A stretch of DNA of 64,000 nt from Sordariomycetes sp. S80-01Y (taxonomy: Eukaryota; Ascomycota; Sordariomycetes), in assembly GCA_037042185.1 (NCBI GenBank), contig JAXQJY010000033.1:2294001-2358000 (forward strand). The letters are read 5' to 3'. A program made the position numbers and the translations under genes. The notes beneath the pieces were generated by a model. It made no database searches and was not told the DNA's origin. It saw only the letters and a program-made list of their open reading frames with translations. Shown one piece after another: positions 44,378-53,576 of this stretch; position 1 is the stretch's first letter; the number at the start of each line of letters is the position of its first letter.

Positions 44378-45403
44378 ATGCTCGGCACGCCAGTCGAAAA
44401 GCTCATCTACGACTACATGTTCCCCAAACCTCGAGCCAACGACCCGCAGAACTTCCAAGCTCTCCTTACCCGCAGCCTCATCGCCGAGGTGCGCACGGAG
44501 ACCCAGGCCTTCTACGGCCACCTCGAGACGCACGAAGCCAAGTACCCAGGGCTCGACTACAACAACAGGACCCATCGCATTCGCCTCTCGAGATTTCCGT
44601 GGCATAGACGCCTCTTTCGCGCCGTCGATGGCCTAGGGCTGACGCCGGCTGAGGTTTCGAGTATCACAAGATGGGAGGGCACCAAGTGGGCGAAGGAGAA
44701 GTACGAGAGGGAACAGGGTGTCAGCATCGAGGATACGGCTGATGCGGCGGACGAGAGCTTGCCAAGAGGAATTCCAACCTGGGATGATGAGCTGAACCGC
44801 CCCGTCTATCAAGGGAACCCAGAACTCACTGCAGAGCCCGAAGGCATCGTCGATGAGGAAGAGGAAGAGGACGAGGACCTAAGGGCAGTGCAAGACCCAG
44901 GCGAGGATGACGAAGACGAAGAGGAGGAACAGTCGGAAGAGGACGACCAGACCGAGCCGGTGGCAGAGAGTGTAGGTGTTGGTCTCAACGCGCGGCTCCG
45001 CGAGCGCGCCGCGCGCCGTGAAGCAGGGGAGACCAACGTAGTTCTCGATGAAGAGTGGGAACAATGGCTCAAGTCAGTCCTGGACTCTGGCATCCTTCAT
45101 GACGACATGAGCGACGATGCATTCCGCAGCTTCTTCCAGTCGACCGTCGTTCCCGCGGGACTGGTCCCCGTGGACATCATGTGCGCTGCCCGCGAAGGCC
45201 GTTGGGACGATGTCCCAAGCTACCTTCACAGCCTTCTCCGCCACGCCTTGGGCGTGGATCAACGTTTCGAAACCGCCCCTGTCATCCCGAGGAGCGTCAT
45301 CTCGAGAGCTACCGAGGGCACATCTCGAACAAACTACAGATCTATCCGTTTCCCTTGGGACGAGTCCACTGGCCGAACAGCGACCGATGCTTCTGAATCC
45401 TAG
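44378..45403 (+). CDS. Acidic conserved fungal protein of unknown function
   Basis: One exon, 341 residues. The N-terminal ~120 residues look folded (KLIYDYMFPKPRANDPQNF, RFPWHRRLFRAVDGLGLTPA). Residues ~155-200 are a Glu/Asp run. A second folded-looking part follows (EEWEQWLKSVLDSGILHDDM, AAREGRWDDVPSYLHSLLRH). I do not recognise a named domain. The stop is TAG at 45401-45403. The same frame then stays open for 67 more codons whose product looks like real protein, so the annotated end may not be the true one. The downstream gene GCN5 is convergent. Confidence 0.7.
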   Translation: MLGTPVEKLIYDYMFPKPRANDPQNFQALLTRSLIAEVRTETQAFYGHLETHEAKYPGLDYNNRTHRIRLSRFPWHRRLFRAVDGLGLTPAEVSSITRWEGTKWAKEKYEREQGVSIEDTADAADESLPRGIPTWDDELNRPVYQGNPELTAEPEGIVDEEEEEDEDLRAVQDPGEDDEDEEEEQSEEDDQTEPVAESVGVGLNARLRERAARREAGETNVVLDEEWEQWLKSVLDSGILHDDMSDDAFRSFFQSTVVPAGLVPVDIMCAAREGRWDDVPSYLHSLLRHALGVDQRFETAPVIPRSVISRATEGTSRTNYRSIRFPWDESTGRTATDASES

Positions 45404-45607
45404 AGAGGGTCCGAAGGAGGGCGTGAATACTTGCTCATGGATGAGCTGCGCCGAGAACTGGTGCGACGACGGCTGGCACGATTGGAGGCTGCGGCGGAGC
45501 GTCAACGTGTCCAGAACACGTTGACCCTCCATACCCAGGCCACGATCGCTCCCGTTTCTCGTCATCCGAGGCTGGTCTCGGATGAACGAAGTTTGCACCG
45601 CGAATGA
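45404..45607 (+). other. In-frame coding-like extension past the TAG stop
   Basis: Directly after the TAG the same frame continues for 67 codons to a TGA. The product is helical and charged (EYLLMDELRRELVRRRLARL, then EAAAERQRVQ), unlike a random 3' UTR translation. It may be reached by stop-codon readthrough, by an unrecognised short intron that removes the TAG, or the TAG may be a recent mutation or a sequence error. An AG at the TAG itself (ATCCTAG) could serve as acceptor, but no good donor is seen upstream. Confidence 0.45.
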
Positions 45608-46274
45608 AATGATTTCTTACTTTACGCATGGATATAGGATGGCGTTAGGGGGTGGGAACGGAGACTTGAGCGCCCATACCGGCACTCCTTTTATGTGTCA
45701 ATGAACTCGAAGGGGGCTAGGATCAAAATTGCTTTTCGTTTCTCTGATATTCTCAGCAGCATTAGATCGAGCAGGGGAACTGGTTTATTATTTTTTTTTT
45801 TACAGTCGACTTCGAAGGGTCGTCGAGATAGAATCTGCTGCACCGGTCAGCTCAGCAGACCAGCATCTTGTTATTTTGGTTCAGGTCAAATTGAAATATG
45901 TACTGAACTGCCTTGTGAAACGTATCAATAAGTTCTGTCCCATGCCTACTCCTGTCCCTACCTGTAACGCCTCGCTTTGAACATACATAAAACCCAAGCA
46001 CCCGCTACCGTGGTAATCTTGCGGTTGGCACGTGTAGTCAGTGACCGTCTCTTTGCCTCCGCCGGCCACTGCCGTAACGCCCTGGGATGCCTCAAGATGA
46101 GGTCCCTCTATTGTTTCCTGCCCTTCGGCCCAAGGGTTCCGTTTCTGAGGTCCCTTCTGCTTCGCTTGCAGACGAGCCTGTTGCTCTGCTTTCCTAAGAC
46201 CCCGCACCAACATCAATCTCTCGATACCTTTCTTCCTCCGTGCGCCTTGGAAAGCCCTTCCTCCGACCGCCTTT
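45608..46274. other. Convergent 3' region between the acidic protein and GCN5
   Basis: These 667 bases are AT-richer than the flanks and include a T11-12 tract near 45790. No gene is seen. Confidence 0.45.
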
Positions 46275-47520
46275 CTACTTGCCGTCCGGTTCGAGGTGGG
46301 ACCACTCGGGCACGTCCTTGATCTTGGACCACATGTGCTTCTCGAGCCTGTTGGCCGACTTCGCGTACGGGGTGCTCTCGTTGTTGTACTTGCGACAGTT
46401 GTTGAAGATGAGGTTGGCGTCCCGGATGAAGTCCTCGGGCGTCTGGTAATTGTCTGCCTCGAGCTTCGTCTCCATTGTGCTGAGATCCATGGGCTCCTTA
46501 ATGACGTCGTAGTAGTCGGCCACGTCGTCCTTGTTGACGGGCACGAGGAAGGGCCAGGCTGCCTGGTGGTTCTGCAGGTCGTTGAGGAGGTGCAGCAGTT
46601 GGTTGTAGTTGGGTCCGTGGCGCGGTTGTCGGGCAAGCTCGTCCATCTCGGGAGACCAGCCCGAGGCGCGGATGGCGGGGATGTCCATCGGGTCGATCTT
46701 CTTGACGCCGCTCTTCCATTCTTTTGGCGGCGGGTGGACGATATGCGATTTCGAGTAGGCGCGAATCTTGGCTTGGACGCACTCCTTTTGCTTGAGGAGC
46801 ATCCGCCCCATCTCGAGATATCGTATCCGCGGCAGCATCGAGCACTGCATGATCGTTCCGCCTTCGTAGTCCTTGATATATCCCATCCACACTTTACGAT
46901 CCAAGGTAATCTCTTTTGTGAAGCCTTGCTTCTTGAAGTACCCAATAGCATAGTTATCCGCGTACGTCAAGAAGTGCATCACGTCGCTCGTCGCCTTGAC
47001 ATAATCCTTCAGGTGGCTCATCAGATGCGCACCGTACCCCTTGACCTGTTGATCCGAGCTAATCGCACAGAACACAATCTCGGCAAACTGCCTCCCCTTG
47101 AAAGGCCTGTACGTGATGCCGCCGACAACCTCGAGCGGCTTCTTGACAATCGCTATCGACAAGTGCGTGCGGTCGTAGACGAGACGCGCGATGTAGTCCT
47201 TGGGCATCTTGGGGAGCTGTTTCTGGAAGATGCATTTCAGGCCGGTGAGGATGATGAGGGATTCGCGGTCGTTGTCGTTGTTCACTACGCGGAATTCGAT
47301 CTCGCCGGTTCGCTCCTCGATGACTGCCGGTTTCTCGGGGAAAGGGATGCGCTTGAGGGCGCCCTTTTCCGGTTCGGAGGGGGCGTCCTCGTCGTGCTTG
47401 ATGCGCTTCGCTGCAGATGGGGACTCGGGCTCTTCCGAGGCCTTGCGTTTTGCGCCTGAGTGCGTTGGTCAGTAATGAACGTGGGAAATCAGGTCGCGTT
47501 GACTGACTCTCTTCCGACAT
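46275..47520 (-). CDS. GCN5: Histone acetyltransferase GCN5
   Basis: Exons 47520-47508 (13 bases) and 47455-46275 give 397 residues. After a charged N-terminus comes the GNAT domain, with [20 protein letters not shown], the catalytic Glu130 in [12 protein letters not shown] and the acetyl-CoA loop [11 protein letters not shown] (about 139). The Gcn5-typical [13 protein letters not shown] block and a linker lead to a C-terminal bromodomain (about 290-395: [20 protein letters not shown] and NCRKYNN). It is the catalytic subunit of SAGA/ADA and acetylates histone H3. The tiny first exon (MSEE plus one base) is supported by GTCAGT and CTCAG splice sites and by phase. Domain order and length match the yeast protein closely. 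Confidence 0.96.
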
Positions 47521-47907
47521 GGCGCCTGCTAAGCAACGGCTAGATGGAGAGCTGCTGCAGTGTGTGGTGCTGATGAAAAACGCCGTAAGGGGATATCAGC
47601 TCCAAGTGACGACGATGGAAGTCGTGTTGATTGCGGAGTGGCCGCGTCGGGATCGTGGGGCAAGCGTGCTTATGTCAGCGGGGCGCGTCCTGCCAAGACC
47701 CTGGCGTGGCACCGGGGGAGTTTGGAGATCGGGCCAGCTTGACTTTGGACGCTGGAGCTCCCTCCTGGATCACCACCAACTTGACCTCGACCTCATCCAC
47801 CGTTCACTTCATCAACCGCAGTCCGCGGCCGTGCAGAAACGTACATTGGAATCGTTCAGAACTTCACGCTCTCCAATTTGCCTCACCTTCTCCCTCGCAG
47901 ACGGCCA
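47521..47907. other. Divergent promoter between GCN5 and the small membrane protein
   Basis: These 387 bases lie between divergent start codons, with no room for another gene. No clear TATA box is seen. Confidence 0.45.
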
Positions 47908-48246
47908 ATGGACTCTTCACTGCATGAGGTTTGGCAAGCTGCTGCTGGCAGTCCATTCCTCCCCGCCATTGGCAAAGGCAGCCAGTTCCTCGTCGCATTC
48001 ATCCTGCTGCTCTTGGGAGCTCTCTTCACAGCCTTCTTTGCGTTGAGTGAGTTCCTCCCTTGCCTTCGGAAGCTAGCTCGTTGCTGACTCCCTGCAGACC
48101 GATCTCTGGTCAACGTCCTGCTCCTTGGGATACCAGCATCACTTACGATCGCGTACGTCTCCTCGAACATCGATTAGTATAATGCAGCTAACCAGGGTAG
48201 ATACGGCACGGTGTATATGTTTTGCGCGGTCGGAGTCTACGTCTGA
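47908..48246 (+). CDS. 79-residue two-helix membrane protein
   Basis: Exons 47908-48046, 48098-48152 and 48201-48246 join to 79 residues. The model is supported by canonical splice sites (GTGAGT/GCAG and GTACGT/GTAG), a CTAAC branch site in the 48-base second intron, and the resulting hydrophobic C-terminus. Helix one is FLVAFILLLLGALFTAFFAL; helix two is IPASLTIAYGTVYMFCAVGVYV. The N-terminal ~22 residues have a SPFLPAIGKGS stretch. The topology recalls small ER proteins such as the V-ATPase assembly factor Pkr1, but the identity is not proven. It lies 125 bases upstream of RAD1 on the same strand. Confidence 0.72.
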
Positions 48247-48371
48247 TATCCCTTTCGCGCGACCGTCGAGTGTGCCTGTACATATAGCAACCAAAAGAAG
48301 CATTGAGCGATCGTTTCCAAGTTACTGCATTTACTTCCCGAGCCTACATCCGCCTCTGACAGCTAGTCAAC

Positions 48372-49392
48372 ATGGCACCTAACCCCCCACCCATCTTCCG
48401 AGCAGTGGCAACGTCCACCAGACCGTTGTACCAGCTGCTCAAATGTATCAACTTCTCGCCCCGCGTCCATGTTCAGATCACAGAGCAGGGCATCCGATTC
48501 GCCGCTGATCATTCGAGGGTCTTTCAAGGTCAGTTAGAGTAACCACACCGTCAGATGTATAGCTGACTTGTCAGGCGTTTCTTTCCTCGATGCTGCACTC
48601 TTTCAGTCATACAACGTCAACCTTCCGGCCTCTGAAGATGGCGAGACGCCCGAGCCCGTCAACTTTCAAATCCCCCTAGCCTCTCTCCTTGAAGTGCTCC
48701 AGATTTTCGGTGCTGTCGATGGTGCCACACGAGCTCAAAAGGCCGACCAGGACCCCTATCGAAGCAACCTACGCAACTACCGCCCTGATGCCTTTAGCAA
48801 CCAGACGCTTGGCCTAGCTGGCACATGCACATTCCTCTACACCGAGGAGGGCGACAACTTCAAGGTTACGATTGAGGAGTCTGGTGTCAAAACAACTGCT
48901 GGCATGACCACCTACGTCCCCGAAATACCCGAGGAAATCCCCTTCGACCGTGACGACATGGCGTTCAAGATCATCATGCCCTCCCGGTCACTGTTGGACT
49001 CCTTCGCCGAGATTTCACCTACGGCACCTACGAAGCTCACAATTACCGTCTCTAAAAACGCACCCTTTCTCCACCTTGCTGGGCTAGGTGACCTTGGCGC
49101 CTCATCTGTAGACTTCGCCCGCGGCCGCGACATCATGGAGACCTTCAGCATCCAGGAGAAGTGGTCACAGTCTTACAAGTTCGACTTCATCAAGAACTCG
49201 ACCGAAGCTATGCGCATCGCTAGCAAGGTCAGTCTGCGAGGTGACAGGCAGGGCGTGCTGAATCTGCAGCTTATGGTGAATACGGAGGGGGACAAGCACA
49301 GCTTCTTGGACTTCCGATTTGTGCCCTTCCTTCAGCAGGAAGATGACGAGGAGGAGGAGGAAGACGGTGGTGAGGGAGGAATGTCTGAATGA
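48372..49392 (+). CDS. RAD1: DNA damage checkpoint clamp subunit RAD1
   Basis: Exons 48372-48528 and 48575-49392 give 324 residues. The sequence follows the Rad1/Rec1/Rad17 family of PCNA-like clamps: ATSTRPLYQLLKCINFSPRV, VQITEQGIRFAADHSRVFQG, VSFLDAALFQSYNVN, and later TTAGMTTYVPEIPEEIPFD and LDFRFVPFLQQEDDEEEE. The acidic tail is common in this family. The protein forms the 9-1-1 ring with Hus1 and Rad9, which is loaded at damaged DNA to activate the checkpoint kinase. The 46-base intron removes an early stop and keeps phase. Confidence 0.93.
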
Positions 49393-49946
49393 TGTTTGTC
49401 AAGGTTGATGCGTCTCGCGGCGGTGACACCTCAACCTGGGGGTTGATTGCTGAAAGCTGGTCCAATAGTATCAATGCGCATTCACATAAGTTTCACCTCC
49501 CCTCACTCATGCTCAAGGGCCACTCACCCTGATATCTGCATCGCCTGTCCGGCCCCCCTACGCCTTGCCGTCCTGTGCACCATTGGTAATGCACTTCTCG
49601 GAACTGAAACACAAGGGGGTGAGACGCAGCCCTTCTCCAGCGCTTCAAGTCACGAGACACACCGCAGATTCGAGACAAAACGCATCAGACCGCCCGGTCA
49701 ACGGATGAGACTTTCTGCTCGTCTTTGGAATGCTGGCCATGGGCTCTTGCCACCTTTAGTTGCGTTGCTCCTCGTTACGTCCCGTCCTTTTGAGCGCAGA
49801 TTCCTCATTCTTTCAGCATCGCAATCATACCAAAATCCAGACGTTTAAAAGCCAAGTCTTCTCTTTCGCTTCCGAATTCCGAACCTTTCTTCTTGGCACG
49901 ATCTCTCAATACTATTCATTCGAGTTTGAGAAGGACTATATTCAAA
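49393..49946. other. Intergenic after RAD1
   Basis: These 554 bases hold the RAD1 3' UTR and a possible promoter for the small frame at 49947. No gene is supported. Confidence 0.4.
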
Positions 49947-50372
49947 ATGCGCACAATCTTCACCATGACGAGCAACGTCTCCAACGACAGACCGATCGCC
50001 ACGACGAAGCTTCACAGACGTTCACACTCACAGCCGGTAGTAGCGCCCCGCCGGGGGACAAGAGTCTTGAGGGGGATGAGGGATTGGTTCGGCATGTGCT
50101 GGGGCCGGGCACGGGGGAGTGACGATGGCGAGACGATTGGAGAGAGGGAAAGGTTGTTGGGTCCAGGTAAGCTTGACGAGGAGAGGTGGGAGAGTGACGA
50201 GGAGACTGAATGCGAGTACGACGATGATGGCGAGGACGAAGACAGGCGATTGATTGGGGTGGAGCAGGACGGGGCTGGCAAGCTTGAGCAACATGGCCTC
50301 CCCAACAGAATGGGCGGGAAGAGGTGGAAGGGGATGCTAACGGGAGTGAGGAGGTGCTCGAGGTGGACTTAA
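49947..50372 (+). CDS. Possible small charged protein, 141 residues
   Basis: The frame begins MRTIFTMTSNVSNDRP and is rich in Arg, Gly, Glu and Asp, with an acidic run (DEETECEYDDDGEDEDRR) in the middle. An in-frame ATG lies 54 bases further upstream. An AT-rich leader precedes it and GC rises inside the frame, which is the main support for coding. No motif, intron or secretion signal is seen. It could be a non-coding region or a lineage-specific gene. Confidence 0.35.
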   Translation: MRTIFTMTSNVSNDRPIATTKLHRRSHSQPVVAPRRGTRVLRGMRDWFGMCWGRARGSDDGETIGERERLLGPGKLDEERWESDEETECEYDDDGEDEDRRLIGVEQDGAGKLEQHGLPNRMGGKRWKGMLTGVRRCSRWT

Positions 50373-53300
50373 GGCGTAACTGTTTCAAGGGCGGGAGGAT
50401 TGGCATGATTATGCTTGCAGGCGTTGTAAGGACACCACATGTTGCTCATTTGAATTTGACGGCGGGCAGCTTGCTCTGATTCTGCTATGAAGACTACACA
50501 CATGGACGTGATAATTTGAGATGACTATTCTGCTGCTGGTGGCAGTCTTACCATCGTTGCCTTTACTACCGGACTGACTGACTGTTCGTGGCCTACTACA
50601 TCAGTCACCGCAAAGGTAGGGGACAATGGCAAAGTATTGATAAACTTCGATGAGCGTCTCGAGCTCCAAACCAGAATCGACACTGATGCCCCCGGCACTG
50701 GTACGCGATCATCAAACATGCAGAAAGCGTGGAAAAGCAAGAAACCAGGGACGAGGCCATGGAGGACTACCAAACCTGCTCCTCATCCCTGGGGGCGGTT
50801 GATCAGGCAGTATGGTTAAGAGTTCACGTGGCATGAATTCATGTACGCCGAGATAGATAATTGCGAACACCTGAGCCGTTCACATCACACAGCTGCTATC
50901 ATGTCATCCAATGTCAAGTAAACTAGACTAGAAGCTTTGGATGCTCCGGCGAGCACCGCAACACGCTTCGAGGCATCACGCTGATGCATGCTTGGGGACT
51001 TCGTGTAAGTGCTACCCGATGAGATGCACGTCCGGGGCCGATAGGCGAGTCCAAGCGTTCGCACCTTATGCCAATGATGTTGACGACACTGGTCTCAAAT
51101 ATTATGTGTGATGGGTTCGGAGACCCAGAGGTGGAGCGGCTTGAGTGCCGTCGGAGTGAGTGGTGCTGGTCACCGTTCCTACGATCCCTATACCACTGCG
51201 GCATCTTGAGAGGTACCCGGTGGTGGCTTGAGGGCTGTAGAAGTCCTCATGCCTAAGGAGATTTGCATATCCTCCGGATATATCGAAGTCCTTAGAGGGG
51301 TAGTTGAGTGTTATGCATTTGTGGCCTGAGAAAGACATCACCCTCGGCCGGGACGGCTGCTATCTAACGAAGTTCTCGCCTCACAGCACTGGCTAGACCC
51401 ACGATAACCGACTGTCGCATCTACTTCGTATAGGACCACTAGCCTCCCACCGAAGACGCAGAGCGCGGCGAGTAAGCCTCTGAAACCGTCCAGCCAGCCC
51501 GTGAAGCTTACCACATATCGAATCTGCCTTCATACCTACGCCAGGGCACATTGGCGTGCGCCCGTTCGAGGCTCGACGCGCAAGACACACACCTGCGCGA
51601 TCGACACATGCAGCACTCGAAACTCGGGCTCACCGGATGCTGGTTTCGCCCCCTCTCTGGACAGTAATAGTGCGACTCTGAGTGCACACACATTCGCATC
51701 GACACGAGGGAAGCCTCCGCTGCTTGACTTTATGGAGATGCCGGTGGAGGCAGCACACGTGAGAAGACAGCACGGCGGGTTATACGATGATGGTGAGATG
51801 AGGGGCGTTTAAAAGCGTAGAGTAAGAAAATGGCAAGGGTCCTTCTTCAGGCTCAGGGTCTCGGAATCGACGCAATGCTTTTTCGTGATGCATGCAGCGA
51901 TCGCCGCGCCGCAACGGCTAGGGGTTACATTGGGTTGTGGCAGTGGTCAGCGCCCTCTATTTCGGGGCCGCGCGGGCGACGACGGAGGGCTGCTGGAGAC
52001 GAGGACAGTCCGCCGGGGCCCGAACAAGCCGCATTGCACGGGCTCGGACAGTGTTTTGCGTGTTTGTTTCTTCCTTTGGTAGGATCCAGGGTCTTCGTTG
52101 GCGCAGGACAGCCCTTGACAGGTGGCCCGAGGTCGAAGGCGGTATGCCGTGCAGCTGTCGACACTTGGCACCTGGCACCCGGCACCTGGCAGCGACTAGG
52201 CTAGAGATTCCTGTGGTCAAAGTCGGTGAGAAGAGGAAGTACAGACCAGATGTACCGGCGAAGCTTCAGTGATAACTCCACCGGCAGTCGCACTGCCAGT
52301 GAGATGCCCGTGACAGGGCCCTCGGGCTCCAGGTTCTGGCACTTCCCGGCGCCGTTTGGTGTGGGGGGTCGCCAATAGACCAATCAGGTTGGGGAATTGC
52401 CGTACTGGCTTGACAGGGTAACGTCAGCGAAGGCAGAAGGATTCAGCTTCCCCGTCACTTTCATCATCTCCCATCCTTCCCTCCACTGTGACAGCAACTC
52501 GGCCTAGGACCCTGTGAGCTGTAAAGGATGAGGCCGATGACTTCATCGTCAAGAAGCACACCGCAGCTGCTCTCTCTCGACATGAAGCCCCGGATGCGAC
52601 AGAGAGGATTGCTTCGCCGAGCATCGTGAAGATGGGACAGCCGTGCGGCCCTTCTCGACAGGTAGTGCCGGCCGTGCAGATAGGCGCACAGCGAGCTGCT
52701 CGATTTAGCAAGGCTGTTCGAGCTCAGGCTGGAGCTGAAGCAAGCAAGGCAAGGCCGCGCGATGATCGGATCCAACAAGGGTCTTTGTTGTCTGCACGCA
52801 TCCATGCATGGGCCACCTCACAGGCAACGGTCAAGGCCCAAGCAGCAAACACCCTCTCAGTCCGTACGTCGTATGGACCCCAATTCGAGGGAAGGAATCG
52901 CAATCCTTTGCTCGAGAACTTGATCCCATGCTTGCCATGCTGCCAGATGATCCCTCTTCCTCTCCCCCACTTACGTATCTCGCAGTCCCCGCCGCCACCT
53001 CTTCAAGTCGACCCTGATCGTCACTTTCATCCTCACCGTCATCGCGACAGTAGCTAGATGAATCAACCCCGACTCCGACTCGACTCGCCACGGCCACGTT
53101 TTTTCGTCTTTGATCTACCCTTGGTCCCCATTGTCTCCATTCTCAATCATACATTCTTCTGCTCTGTTGCGCTTCTCAACCATCCACACGCGGCCATCAC
53201 AGCATTGCCTTCAGTCTTGATTCTTCAACCTGCAGCGACCCGAGGCCTTGGACTCCGTCACACGCGACACGTAGCTTGACGCTGCTCCCCATCTGAACGC

Positions 53301-53576
53301 GGCGCAAGTTCGTTGGCTCCCAACGGTAGAACTGTCGGCCACCTGCTTGCCTTGGCTGGCCTCGACCAGAAAACGCGAAGCAGCAAACTCGTCCTGTTAG
53401 ACGAGTCCGCGCAAGCCTGATAACCCAGCTACAAGACTTTCGAAACAAAACTCACATCCCTCAATCTTTGCAACACTCCAGGCAAATTCGAGGAAACCAC
53501 CAGCCTTTGGTGCTGCTGTGCACCCATCCGCGCGCGCCCAGTCACTTACACCAGCCACACCCTGTCAGCCGCAACC
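50373..53576. other. 3.2 kb without a supported gene
   Basis: This is the longest apparently gene-free stretch in the window. Open frames are short, occur on both strands and show no motif. A tandem of GGCACCTGGCAC (about 52167-52192) is the only repeat noted. The last ~500 bases before 53577 are CT-rich and look like the promoter and leader of the next gene. A non-coding transcript is possible but cannot be shown. Confidence 0.45.
52167..52192. repeat. Short tandem repeat of GGCACCTGGCAC type
   Basis: Four imperfect copies of a GGCACC(T/C) unit follow each other in non-coding DNA. Confidence 0.5.

Noticed and set aside
46296-47459. 387-codon plus-strand frame
   Set aside because: Antisense shadow of GCN5; no motif of its own.
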